Source: Lachnospiraceae bacterium (GTDB lineage Bacteria > Bacillota_A > Clostridia > Lachnospirales > Lachnospiraceae). Taken from it: a DNA stretch of 12,729 bases. Position numbers and translations under genes: made by a program. The notes beneath the pieces are model-generated. The model was not told the DNA's origin, did no database searches, and worked only from the letters and a program-made list of their open reading frames with translations. The stretch covers positions 1 through 12,729 of the forward strand of contig VSOD01000086.1 in assembly GCA_009774655.1 (NCBI GenBank). The letters are read 5' to 3'. Positions 6,335 through 12,729 of this stretch are shown piece after piece. The stretch's first letter is position 1, and every line of letters starts with the position of its first letter.

Positions 6335-6383
6335 GCAAAAGCAAAAGCAAAAGGCAGATACAGCGCTTAAATCTGCATCTGCC
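6335..6383 (-). terminator. terminator of the LacI-family gene, with a GCAAAA triplet repeat as its tail
   Basis: GGCAGAT (6353-6359) pairs with ATCTGCC (6377-6383), or an inner ATCTGC (6371-6376). On the minus strand this is followed by a T-rich tail made of three perfect copies of TTTTGC (6335-6352 reads GCAAAA three times on the plus strand). It starts just after the LacI-family stop codon. No good terminator is seen for the converging CYTH gene. Confidence 0.65.
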
Positions 6384-6394
6384 CGAAATCTGTG

Positions 6395-7435
6395 TCAGTT
6401 ATGGTCTAATCTGGCAGTGGATTCTCTCTCCACCAGCTCTGCGGCGAAGATGATCTGCTGGTGTTCTTTCCGGCCGGCGATCACCTCGAAGAGCAGATGG
6501 ACGGCTTCTCTTGCCATCTCCTCCACAGGCTGTTTGATCGTGGTCAGCTTCGGATTATAGTATTCCCCGATCTCCATACCGTCATAGCCGGCCACCGAGA
6601 TATCCTCCGGAATCCGCAGTCCCGCCTCCAGAACCGCCCTGCAGGCGCCGATCGCCAGTGAGTCCGCCGCCGCGTAGATCGCCGTCACTTCACGCCCTGA
6701 TCGAAGCAGCTTTATCGTCGTCAGATAGCCATTCTCCATACCATAATGATCCACGTCTTCCTGCACATAGCAGATCAGCTCCTCCGGCACTTCAAGCCCT
6801 CTTCCCATATAAGCGTTCCGGTAGCCTTCCAGACGGCTGCGTCCGATGGATTCGTCCATATTCTCCGTGATAAAGGCAATCCGCCTGTGTCCCAGATCCA
6901 GCAGATATTCCGTCATCTTCCTGCTCTCCAGACAGTCGTCCACCGCGATATTGGAGAATTTCGCCTCTCCCGCCTGCGCGAAGGCCTCAACACTGATGGC
7001 ACAGAAAATATAAGGCACTTTCAATTTATCCAATTTCTCCTGGGAATGCCGGAACATACCGCCCAGAAATACGATCCCCCGCAGCCGCTTCTCCTTCTCC
7101 AGTTCCAGCGCCACATCCAGTTCATCTTCCTGTGCTTCCACATGCCGCAGCACCAGCGCGTACCGCTTGCGCTTCGCTTCATCCTCTATGATCTCTATCA
7201 TCTTACTGAAAAAGGGATTTGTGATGCCTTTTACCAGCATGGCAATGCACTTGGCATCTGTGCGCTTTAGATTGCGCGCACTGTTATTGGGAATAAAGCC
7301 GGTCCGCTCAATCACTTCCATGATCTTCCTGCGGGTCTCCGGATTGATATCCGGATGATTGTTCAGCGCCCGCGACACCGTGCTGACCCCCACGCCACAT
7401 TCTTTTGCAATATCCTTGATCGTAATCTCTGCCAT
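6395..7435 (-). CDS. LacI/GalR-family transcriptional regulator, probable regulator of the glucan locus
   Basis: A 346-residue repressor-type protein. The N-terminal helix-turn-helix covers residues 5-24 (TIKDIAKECGVGVSTVSRAL). It is followed by a hinge helix (about 50-58, NNSARNLKR) that keeps the Ala53 and Leu56 pattern. In LacI and PurR this leucine pries open a central CpG step. From about 62 onward comes the periplasmic-binding-protein-like sensor domain (AMLVKGITNPFFSKMIEIIED; GHRRIAFIT; SVAGYDGMEIGEYYNPKLTTI). Length is standard. It lies directly after malQ on the same strand with 118 bases between, and a malQ terminator sits there. It may therefore be expressed by read-through or from a weak promoter that I could not define. 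Its likely targets are the CpG-phased sites at 9059-9082 and 12574-12634. The inducer is presumably a maltooligosaccharide; that is inference from context. Confidence 0.95.
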   Translation of the reverse strand: MAEITIKDIAKECGVGVSTVSRALNNHPDINPETRRKIMEVIERTGFIPNNSARNLKRTDAKCIAMLVKGITNPFFSKMIEIIEDEAKRKRYALVLRHVEAQEDELDVALELEKEKRLRGIVFLGGMFRHSQEKLDKLKVPYIFCAISVEAFAQAGEAKFSNIAVDDCLESRKMTEYLLDLGHRRIAFITENMDESIGRSRLEGYRNAYMGRGLEVPEELICYVQEDVDHYGMENGYLTTIKLLRSGREVTAIYAAADSLAIGACRAVLEAGLRIPEDISVAGYDGMEIGEYYNPKLTTIKQPVEEMAREAVHLLFEVIAGRKEHQQIIFAAELVERESTARLDHN

Positions 7436-7494
7436 ATATCATCACTTCCCATTCTTTTTAGCAAATTCCCACCTGAATCTTCCTTAAATTACAC

Positions 7495-7541
7495 AAATAA
7501 TAGAAAAGGCTGACAGTCTGATGCTTCCGTGACTGTCAGCC
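7495..7541 (-). terminator. rho-independent terminator of malQ
   Basis: GGCTGACAGTC (7508-7518) is a perfect 11-base inverted match to GACTGTCAGCC (7531-7541), with a 12-base loop. On the minus strand CTTTTCTATTATTTG follows. It starts 12 bases after the malQ stop codon. Confidence 0.88.
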
Positions 7542-7553
7542 GCTCTTCGCAGT

Positions 7554-9029
7554 CTATATCCTGCTGTATAATCTGGTCATATCATAAATGCGTTCCGCCA
7601 GTTCCTGTGTAAACTCTCCCGGCAGCATCCTCCACTTCCAGTTCGTCCCCAGCGTGGAGGGCATATTGATCCTCGCCTCCGTGCCAAGTCCCAGATAGTC
7701 CTGCATCGGAATCACGCAAGTATCGGAAACGCTGGACATTGCCGCACGGATAAACGCCCAATGGGCATCCTTACTGCCGCGGATATGCAGATATTTCCTG
7801 GCAAATGCCTTGTCCTTACGGTTCAACTGTGTGTACCAGCCGACGGTCGTGTCATTGTCATGTGTCCCTGTATATACGATACTGTTCTTATCATAATTGT
7901 GCGGCAGATAATCGCTCTCTTCTCTGGAGTCAAAAGCAAACTGCAGAATCTTCATCCCCGGATAGCCGGTCTTCTTCACAAGTTTGATGACCGTATCGGT
8001 CAAAAATCCCAGGTCTTCCGCGATCACGGCCTTATTCCCCAGCTTCGCCTTCATCGTCTTGAAGATATCGTAACCGGGGCCTTTCTCCCAGTGCCCGAAC
8101 TCCGCCGTCGCATCGCCGTAAGGAATCGAATAATATTCATCGAAACCGCGGAAATGATCGATCCGCACTACATCATAAAGTTTATAGCAGTAGGCGATCC
8201 GCTTCATCCACCACGCATATTCTGTCTCTTTGTGATATTCCCAGCGGTACAGCGGATTGCCCCACAGCTGCCCCGTAGCCGAGAACGCATCCGGCGGACA
8301 TCCCGCCACCGCAACAGGCGTCAGTGTATCGTCCAGCTGGAACAGCTCCGGATTCGCCCAGGTGTCCGCGCTGTCAAAAGCTACATAGATCGGAATATCG
8401 CCGATGATCTGTATCTTCTTCTTATTCGCATAAGCCTTCAGCGCAAGCCACTGCTTCGCGAACAGATACTGCTGAAATTTATAAAATTCTACTTCTTCCG
8501 CATATTCTTCCCGGTATTTCTTCATGGCTTCCGGCCTGCGTAGCTTGATATCTTCGTCCCACTCGCTCCAGCTTCTGCCGTCAAAAGAATTCTTCACCGC
8601 CATATAAAGTGCATAATCGTCGAGCCAGTAGCTGTTCTCTTCCACAAAATCCCGGAAGGCCGTCTCCTGCTCCGGATGACTGTTGCGAAAAGCCGTCTTC
8701 AACACTTTAAATCTGGACAGGTAGATCTTCTCATAATCAATATATCTATCATTATCCCCAAAATCACATTTTACACAATCTTCTTCTGTCAGACACCCTT
8801 CCTCGATCAGGGTTTCCAGATCGATATAATAAGGATTCCCCGCAAAAGTGGAGAAAGACTGATAGGGCGAATCGCCGTATCCCGTCGGTCCCAGCGGAAG
8901 GATCTGCCAATAGGACTGTCCTGCCTTCTCCAATAAATCTATAAACTCATATGCCTGTCTGGAAAATGTACCGATCCCATATCTGGACGGAATACTCGAT
9001 ACAGGCAACAAAACTCCGCTTTTTCTCAT
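7554..9029 (-). CDS. malQ: 4-alpha-glucanotransferase (amylomaltase, GH77)
   Basis: MalQ transfers alpha-1,4-glucan segments between maltooligosaccharides in the cytoplasm, releasing glucose and building longer chains that a phosphorylase can use. The 491-residue length is typical of the compact bacterial form. It opens with the family signature GVLLPVSSIPSRYGIGTF and has GPTGYGDSPYQSFSTFAGNP (48-67). The catalytic residues are visible: nucleophile Asp291 in VVRIDHFRGF, acid/base Glu338 in VIAEDLG, and Asp391 in GTHDND. Their spacing agrees closely with Thermus amylomaltase (Asp293, Glu340, Asp395). It lies downstream of a carbohydrate ABC transporter and upstream of a LacI-family gene, which fits a maltodextrin pathway. 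It has its own promoter with an operator just downstream. The ribosome binding site is AAAGGA. Confidence 0.97.
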   Translation of the reverse strand: MRKSGVLLPVSSIPSRYGIGTFSRQAYEFIDLLEKAGQSYWQILPLGPTGYGDSPYQSFSTFAGNPYYIDLETLIEEGCLTEEDCVKCDFGDNDRYIDYEKIYLSRFKVLKTAFRNSHPEQETAFRDFVEENSYWLDDYALYMAVKNSFDGRSWSEWDEDIKLRRPEAMKKYREEYAEEVEFYKFQQYLFAKQWLALKAYANKKKIQIIGDIPIYVAFDSADTWANPELFQLDDTLTPVAVAGCPPDAFSATGQLWGNPLYRWEYHKETEYAWWMKRIAYCYKLYDVVRIDHFRGFDEYYSIPYGDATAEFGHWEKGPGYDIFKTMKAKLGNKAVIAEDLGFLTDTVIKLVKKTGYPGMKILQFAFDSREESDYLPHNYDKNSIVYTGTHDNDTTVGWYTQLNRKDKAFARKYLHIRGSKDAHWAFIRAAMSSVSDTCVIPMQDYLGLGTEARINMPSTLGTNWKWRMLPGEFTQELAERIYDMTRLYSRI

Positions 9030-9058
9030 GACTGTAACAATCCTTTCCCCGCAGTTTC

Positions 9059-9082
9059 GGTAACGATTTCGGTATCGTTTCC
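9059..9082. promoter_or_regulatory. probable LacI-family operator of malQ (two 12-base units)
   Basis: Two adjoining units, GGTAACGATTTC (9059-9070) and GGTATCGTTTCC (9071-9082), together make an imperfect 24-base palindrome (AACGAT-N6-ATCGTT at its core). CpG steps occur at 9058, 9064, 9070 and 9076, exactly 6 bases apart. The site starts at the first base past the -10 box, so a bound repressor would cover the transcription start. The same unit recurs upstream of the binding-protein gene. Part of it, read on the minus strand, also resembles a CcpA cre site (ATGGAAACGATACCG), so CcpA is the alternative reader. Confidence 0.78.
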
Positions 9083-9111
9083 ATTTTACACTTTTCCTAT
9101 TATTATCGCAA
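9083..9111 (-). promoter_or_regulatory. sigma-A-type promoter of malQ
   Basis: On the minus strand, TTGCGA (9106-9111), 17 bases, then TAAAAT (9083-9088). The operator begins immediately after the -10, which is a standard repression geometry. Confidence 0.72.
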
Positions 9112-9161
9112 GCTAAAAATTACAAATTTTCCTTATATTCGACACGCAGTATAGGATGATA

Positions 9162-9200
9162 TGAGAAATTGGCAGAATACCTTTTCTGGCATCCTGCCAA
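9162..9200 (-). terminator. terminator of the sugar-transporter operon
   Basis: On the minus strand, TTGGCAGGATGCC pairs with GGTATTCTGCCAA around a 6-base loop, and TTTCTC follows. Two of the 13 pairs are G-U on the minus strand and would be A-C mismatches on the plus strand, so the hairpin belongs to minus-strand RNA. It lies about 80 bases after the permease stop codon. Between them (9201-9278) are two small hairpins: CTGCTG/CAGCAG at 9232-9248 and the palindrome TGCCGCGGCA at 9254-9263. Confidence 0.72.
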
Positions 9201-9278
9201 CCATCACCTAATCGTCTCAGGCAATCCTCTCCTGCTGCCTTTCAGCAGATACCTGCCGCGGCAACTCTTTTATCATCA

Positions 9279-10115
9279 TCAGCCCTTTACGGCGCCTGCC
9301 ACAATACCCTCGATGATGTATTTCTGGCACATAAAATAGAAGATAACGATCGGGATCAGCGCGATCACGATAGTCGCCATCAGATGGCCGTAGTCAATGG
9401 AGCCGTAACCGCTTCTCAGATACTGGATCGCAACCGGTATGGTCCTGTACTTCGTACCGATGATCAGATACGGAAGCAGGAAGTCATTCCAGATCCACAT
9501 TGCATTCAGGATCGCGATGGTGATGGAGATCGGCTTTAAAACCGGGAACACCACCTTCACGAACATGGTCAGCGGATTACATCCGTCGATCAGTCCGGCT
9601 TCCTCCAGCTCGATCGGAATACCCTTCACGAATCCGGTAAACATGAACACCGCCATACTGGAACCAAAGCCCAGATACAGAACGTTGATGCCGATGAAAT
9701 TGTCAAGATGCGTCATGTTCGCCACCTTGGTCATCGTATACATTACCATCTGGAAAGGCACTACCATACTTGCTATAAACAGAAAATAAATAAATGATGT
9801 AAGTTTATTCTTCACTCTCGTGATATACCATGCCGTCATGGAACAGAATACGATGATCATGATAACGGATACTACCGTGATAAACAGAGAGTAACCGATA
9901 CTGTCCATAAAGTGGATCTTCGTCAGACCCTCGATATAGTTCTTCAGTCCCCGGAAGCTCTCGCTGTCTGGCAGAGCAAAAGGGGAAGTCGAAATATACA
10001 GCTTGTTCTTCAAGGAGTTCATGATCACCAAGGCGATCGGAATGATGAAGATCACTGACAAAATCGTAAGGATACTATAAATGAGTATGTTTGCTGCTTT
10101 TCTCTTTTCCTGCAT
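9279..10115 (-). CDS. carbohydrate ABC transporter permease, MalG-type
   Basis: The second membrane subunit of a CUT1-type sugar importer, 278 residues. It has six predicted membrane helices (about 10-32, 75-97, 106-128, 143-165, 190-215 and 245-265). The cytoplasmic EAA loop at 171-192 (EEAGLIDGCNPLTMFVKVVF) docks with the ATPase. The C-terminus IIEGIVAGAVKG is characteristic of MalG-like proteins. Its ATG follows the stop codon of the preceding permease by a single base (TAAGATG). The ribosome binding site GGAGGTGGAG lies inside the end of that gene, so the two are probably translationally coupled. No ATP-binding subunit is encoded in the locus. A shared MsmK/MalK-type ATPase elsewhere is likely, as is common for this family in Firmicutes. 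Confidence 0.94.
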   Translation of the reverse strand: MQEKRKAANILIYSILTILSVIFIIPIALVIMNSLKNKLYISTSPFALPDSESFRGLKNYIEGLTKIHFMDSIGYSLFITVVSVIMIIVFCSMTAWYITRVKNKLTSFIYFLFIASMVVPFQMVMYTMTKVANMTHLDNFIGINVLYLGFGSSMAVFMFTGFVKGIPIELEEAGLIDGCNPLTMFVKVVFPVLKPISITIAILNAMWIWNDFLLPYLIIGTKYRTIPVAIQYLRSGYGSIDYGHLMATIVIALIPIVIFYFMCQKYIIEGIVAGAVKG

Positions 10116-10116
10116 C

Positions 10117-10962
10117 TTACTCCACCTCCCTGGACTGTGTGATTCGAAGCTGTATCAGTGAGATTACAAGTACCAGCACCGTAAATACCACCGCCTTGGC
10201 CTGGCCGACACCGGCAAATCCTGTCCGGTTGTAATACGTATTGAAAATATCCATCGCCAGCATCGCCGTCTGGTTTGCAGGCGCACCGCCTGTCAGAGCC
10301 AGGTTCTGGTCATACATCTTAAAGCAGTCTGTCAGAGCCAGGAACGTACAGGTCGTAATGGATGTCATAACAAGCGGAATAATAATCTTCTTCAAAGTCT
10401 GCACATAGTTTGCGCCGTCGATCTTGGCCGCCTCCAGGATATCCCCGGAAATGGACTGGATCCCTGCGATGTAAATGATCATCAGATAACCGATCTTCTG
10501 CCAGTTGTACAGAATAATGATACCCCAGTAACCAAAGGTGGAATTGAATGTCAGATCCACACCCGCTACTCTGATCAGGATACCGTTTAACAAAAGCTGC
10601 CAGATATAACCGAGGATGATACCACCGATCAGGTTCGGCATGAAAAAGATCGTGCGGTATACGTTAGTGCCCTTAAGCCCCTTGGTCAGAAGCAGCGCCA
10701 GCGCGAATGCCAGCACGTTCGTGGAGACAACGCCCACGATCGCTACCTTGACGGTAAACCACAGCGCAGAAAGGAATCCGGCGCTGTCACGGAACACATA
10801 CAGATAGTTTGATAACCCCACCCATTTTGCGGAACCGATCGTCTTGAAATTACAGAAAGACAGATACAGTCCCATAAAAAAAGGGATCACGAATGCAACG
10901 ATAAATGCCAACAACGTTGGAAGTACAAAAATCGGAAAATACTTTTTATAGTTCTTTTGCAT
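10117..10962 (-). CDS. carbohydrate ABC transporter permease, MalF-type
   Basis: The first membrane subunit of the same CUT1-type importer, 281 residues. Six predicted membrane helices lie at about 9-32, 68-93, 107-128, 143-168, 192-214 and 256-276. The EAA coupling loop is at 177-197 (EAAKIDGANYVQTLKKIIIP). Other family features are YRTIFFMPNLIGGIILGYIW (102-121) and ALTGGAPANQTAMLAMDIF. The short form without a large periplasmic P2 loop is usual for Gram-positive CUT1 permeases. The ATG follows GGAAAGGAG. It lies 125 bases after the binding-protein gene, and that gap contains two cre-like palindromes, so permease expression may be set separately from the binding protein. Confidence 0.94.
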   Translation of the reverse strand: MQKNYKKYFPIFVLPTLLAFIVAFVIPFFMGLYLSFCNFKTIGSAKWVGLSNYLYVFRDSAGFLSALWFTVKVAIVGVVSTNVLAFALALLLTKGLKGTNVYRTIFFMPNLIGGIILGYIWQLLLNGILIRVAGVDLTFNSTFGYWGIIILYNWQKIGYLMIIYIAGIQSISGDILEAAKIDGANYVQTLKKIIIPLVMTSITTCTFLALTDCFKMYDQNLALTGGAPANQTAMLAMDIFNTYYNRTGFAGVGQAKAVVFTVLVLVISLIQLRITQSREVE

Positions 10963-11019
10963 GGTTCTCTCCTTTCCCCATATATTTTACACCTGATTTA
11001 CAAATTGTATTTCAAGTAA

Positions 11020-11076
11020 AAAGCGCTTTATACAAATGGCTGCTGTATTTCGGCGAACCATAAGACAAAGCGCTTT
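11020..11076. promoter_or_regulatory. paired AAAGCGCTTT palindromes (cre-like) between binding-protein and permease genes
   Basis: The 10-base palindrome AAAGCGCTTT occurs at 11020-11029 and again at 11067-11076. It matches the core of the optimal CcpA site of Bacilli (about TGAAAGCGCTTTCA). As RNA, the two copies could instead pair with each other across a 37-base loop. On the minus strand a run of Ts (CTTTTTAC) follows the second arm, which would act as a partial terminator or mRNA 3'-end stabiliser between the genes. No clear promoter for the permeases was found in 10963-11087. Confidence 0.6.
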
Positions 11077-11087
11077 CGTCATACTGC

Positions 11088-12536
11088 TTAGTTGCCGTTA
11101 GCTGTGTTGGTGATATCTCTCTCAACAGCCCACTCGGAAACAGCGTCTGCCACAACATCATCCCATGTCTTCTGACCCTGCGCATACATAAGCAGGCTTG
11201 CACCGAAGCTGTCTTTCCATGTCTGGTCAGGAATCAGGTTACAGGCTGTGCTGTATGCAGTCTTGCCTGCTGCGGAGATCTCAGCCTCACTGCCGAACAG
11301 AGGATTGGTGTACTCTGCGCCTTCCATACAGGAGAACGGTGTCACAAGCTGAAGCTTCTGTGCTACCAGATTCTTACCTGTGTCGGAAGAGAACAGCCAT
11401 GTCAGGAAATCGATCGCTGCCAGCTGATCTTCCTCAGGAAGCTGGGAGTTGATGCAGAAGGACTGGGAACCGCCTACGCAGAGACCCATGTTCTCCTCAC
11501 CGTCTACACCGGATGTGATCGGGATGAAACGAACCTTGTCATCCTTCACAACCTTACCTTCTGTGTTCAGGATTGTATTCCATGCCCAGTCACCGTTCTG
11601 GATCATAGCACACTGTCCAAGTGCGAACTCAGCCATGGAATCGTCAACTGTTCTCGTACCAACAAGGCTGGGCTCGATCACGGAGTTGTTTAAGTACAGA
11701 TCAAGGATATTCTTGAAGTTCTCAGCATTTGCAAAAGAAAACTCCGGTACAGCGCCGTTGATGTCAACGTCTGCGCCCCACTCCCAGTAAAGCGGGATGT
11801 TCATCAGATGTGTCTGGTATCTCCAGTCATCACCCTGCTTAAGAGATGTGGAACCGAATACGCCCTGGATACCCAGCTCGTCCTTCATTGCCGTCATATC
11901 CTCTACCACTGCCTTCAGTGCGTCAAAAGTATACAGATCATCCAGAGAAGTATACTCTGTGGACTTATTAGGAGATGCGAAGTATGCATCTGTGATCTCG
12001 CTGTTTACGATGATGCCCCAGCCTTCCAGCACGTAGCACAGTGCCAGAACCTTGCCGTCTTCCTGCATCGTGTACTTCTGGTCTGTCACATAGGAGTAAA
12101 GCTCTGTGTCGGACCAGTCACGGCAGTACTCTTTCCAGTTGCCAAGTGCCGTTACATTCTCTACTACGAAAATACCAGGCGCCTCAGAGCTGTCCATTCT
12201 TGCCGTCAGTGTAGATTCATACTGACCGGAAGCCGCTGTCTCAATCTGCACGTCAATGCCTGTCTCGGCAGTGTAAGCTGCCGCTACTTCCTGCATTGCA
12301 TCGGAGATCTCGGGTTTGAAGTTCAACATGCGGACTGTTCCGCTGTAATCGCCGGATGCTGTCGCGCCGGAATCCCCTGCCGCCGCATCATCTGCATCAT
12401 CTGCATCATCACCTGCAGTCTCTGTTCCCGCGTCTGCGCCGGAATCTGCAGCCGGTGCATCAGAACCGCCGCAGCCTGCAAGCAGTGAGGAAACCATTGC
12501 TGCGCACAATAATGTGCTTACCAGTTTCTTTTTCAT
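11088..12536 (-). CDS. carbohydrate-binding lipoprotein of the ABC importer (MalE-like, SBP family 1)
   Basis: This is the extracellular sugar-capture subunit for the two permeases downstream. The signal peptide KKKLVSTLLCAAMVSSL is followed by LAGC, giving a lipid-anchored Cys22. An acidic Asp/Ala/Gly spacer (about 23-62) includes a repeated Asp-Asp-Ala run. The mature fold starts at GTVRMLNFKPEISDAMQEVA and has the usual family 1 features: AAYTAETGIDVQIETAASG; GIFVVENVTALGNW; the aromatic-rich PLYWEWGADVD; GQCAMIQNGDWAW; and LTWLFSSDTGKNLV near the C-terminus. Length is 482 residues. The start at 12536 is preferred because it begins the signal peptide. An in-frame extension to 12713 would translate the promoter and operator repeats. 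The ribosome binding site (GAGAGGG) is only moderate. Maltodextrin as ligand is inferred from malQ and the shared operator, not shown. Confidence 0.93.
   Translation of the reverse strand: MKKKLVSTLLCAAMVSSLLAGCGGSDAPAADSGADAGTETAGDDADDADDAAAGDSGATASGDYSGTVRMLNFKPEISDAMQEVAAAYTAETGIDVQIETAASGQYESTLTARMDSSEAPGIFVVENVTALGNWKEYCRDWSDTELYSYVTDQKYTMQEDGKVLALCYVLEGWGIIVNSEITDAYFASPNKSTEYTSLDDLYTFDALKAVVEDMTAMKDELGIQGVFGSTSLKQGDDWRYQTHLMNIPLYWEWGADVDINGAVPEFSFANAENFKNILDLYLNNSVIEPSLVGTRTVDDSMAEFALGQCAMIQNGDWAWNTILNTEGKVVKDDKVRFIPITSGVDGEENMGLCVGGSQSFCINSQLPEEDQLAAIDFLTWLFSSDTGKNLVAQKLQLVTPFSCMEGAEYTNPLFGSEAEISAAGKTAYSTACNLIPDQTWKDSFGASLLMYAQGQKTWDDVVADAVSEWAVERDITNTANGN
12385..12411. repeat. three tandem 9-base repeats in the lipoprotein spacer
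   Basis: GCATCATCT occurs three times in a row (the last copy ends in A). On the minus strand this encodes repeated Asp-Asp-Ala in the spacer after the lipid anchor. Whole-codon slippage here would change spacer length without breaking the frame. Confidence 0.85.
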
Positions 12537-12573
12537 ACTATTTCCCTCTCTTTCATGAGTGTTTGTTGTGTGC

Positions 12574-12634
12574 GGCAACGTTTTTGGTAACGATGTCGGT
12601 AACGGTATCGGCATCGTTCTCGGTAACGTTTCCG
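12574..12634. promoter_or_regulatory. array of five 12-base operator-like units with CpG every 6 bases
   Basis: Five contiguous units run in perfect 12-base register: GGCAACGTTTTT, GGTAACGATGTC, GGTAACGGTATC, GGCATCGTTCTC and GGTAACGTTTCC. Eight consecutive CpG steps fall at 12591, 12597, 12603, 12609, 12615, 12621, 12627 and 12633. A ninth, at 12579, is in the same register. The unit approaches the palindrome GGTAACGTTACC, and units 3 and 4 match the malQ operator at 19 of 24 positions. The array lies between a candidate -10 box and the binding-protein start codon. The LacI-family protein encoded at 6395-7435 is the natural candidate to bind it; CcpA is possible. Confidence 0.78.
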
Positions 12635-12646
12635 CTCTATGGGTTA

Positions 12647-12652
12647 AGTATA
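12647..12652 (-). promoter_or_regulatory. candidate -10 box of the sugar-transporter operon
   Basis: On the minus strand TATACT lies 12 bases before the operator array. No good -35 is found 16 to 18 bases upstream (the 17-base position reads GTTCTA). The promoter may be weak, activator-dependent or placed elsewhere. Confidence 0.4.
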
Positions 12653-12707
12653 TAAGTATGAAAGCATTGTAGAACCTGCAGGGTGCAAAAGGGCATAAAA
12701 TCCCCCT

Positions 12708-12727
12708 CCCCACGAAAAGGGGCTTTT
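12708..12727. terminator. possible terminator hairpin at the window edge
   Basis: CCCC (12708-12711) and GGGG (12719-12722) flank a 7-base loop. CTTTT follows on the plus strand and, after a G-rich stretch, GATTTTA follows on the minus strand. It could end a minus-strand gene beyond the window. The stem is only four pairs, so this is tentative. Confidence 0.3.
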
Positions 12728-12729
12728 AA

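Noticed and set aside
7761..8543. Plus-strand open frame (260 codons) inside malQ
   Set aside because: The malQ frame is full-length with all catalytic residues; the antisense product has no known domain or start signal.
11808..12488. Plus-strand open frame (226 codons) opposite the sugar-binding protein
   Set aside because: It is antisense shadow coding with cysteine-rich nonsense composition and no ribosome binding site.
12537..12713. N-terminal extension of the sugar-binding protein containing an apparent four-residue repeat (TLPR, TMPI, PLPT, SLPK, TLPH)
   Set aside because: The peptide repeat is only the in-frame reading of the 12-base operator units. The true start is the signal peptide at 12536.

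Overview
The window reads as chromosomal DNA of a motile, spore-forming member of the Clostridia, most probably Lachnospiraceae. This is inferred from the combination of clostridial-type flagellin, an alpha/beta-type small acid-soluble spore protein, strong AGGAGG-type ribosome binding sites, lipoproteins with Thr/Asp/Glu/Gly-rich spacers, and a roughly balanced base composition. No rRNA, tRNA, insertion sequence, prophage or CRISPR array is visible. Nearly all genes are on the minus strand; only a two-gene unit at 5601-6309 is on the plus strand.

Region 1 (1-1414): tandem flagellin genes on the minus strand. A complete gene (185-1324) follows a well-formed sigma-28-type promoter. A second copy starts 72 bases further on and is cut by the window edge at base 1.

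Region 2 (1476-4334): a two-gene importer operon of the nitrate/sulfonate/taurine/thiamine-precursor superfamily. A substrate-binding lipoprotein is followed by one polypeptide that fuses the permease to the ATPase. Its promoter lies against the terminator of the next gene, so that terminator's U-tract also supplies the -35 box.

Region 3 (4321-6383): a spore DNA-protecting SASP gene with a sigma-G-like promoter, a DJ-1/PfpI-family gene, and a divergently transcribed pair (a 62-residue unknown protein and a CYTH-domain phosphohydrolase). The divergent promoters have -35 boxes only 3 bases apart.

Region 4 (6335-12729): an alpha-glucan (maltose/maltodextrin-like) utilisation locus on the minus strand. 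Its order is binding protein, two permeases, MalQ 4-alpha-glucanotransferase, LacI-family regulator. No ATPase is encoded, so a shared MsmK/MalK-type ATPase elsewhere is presumably used. The binding protein and malQ genes each have an array of 12-base units (about GGTAACGNTNTC) just downstream of the -10 region, with CpG steps every 6 bases. This is the most striking non-coding signal here, and it ties the LacI-family gene to its likely targets. Two AAAGCGCTTT palindromes (catabolite-repression-like) sit between the binding-protein gene and the permeases.

Nothing here is clearly a wholly new system. The best leads are the CpG-phased operator arrays, the permease-ATPase fusion with its long-tethered binding protein, and the cysteine-containing central domain of the flagellin.
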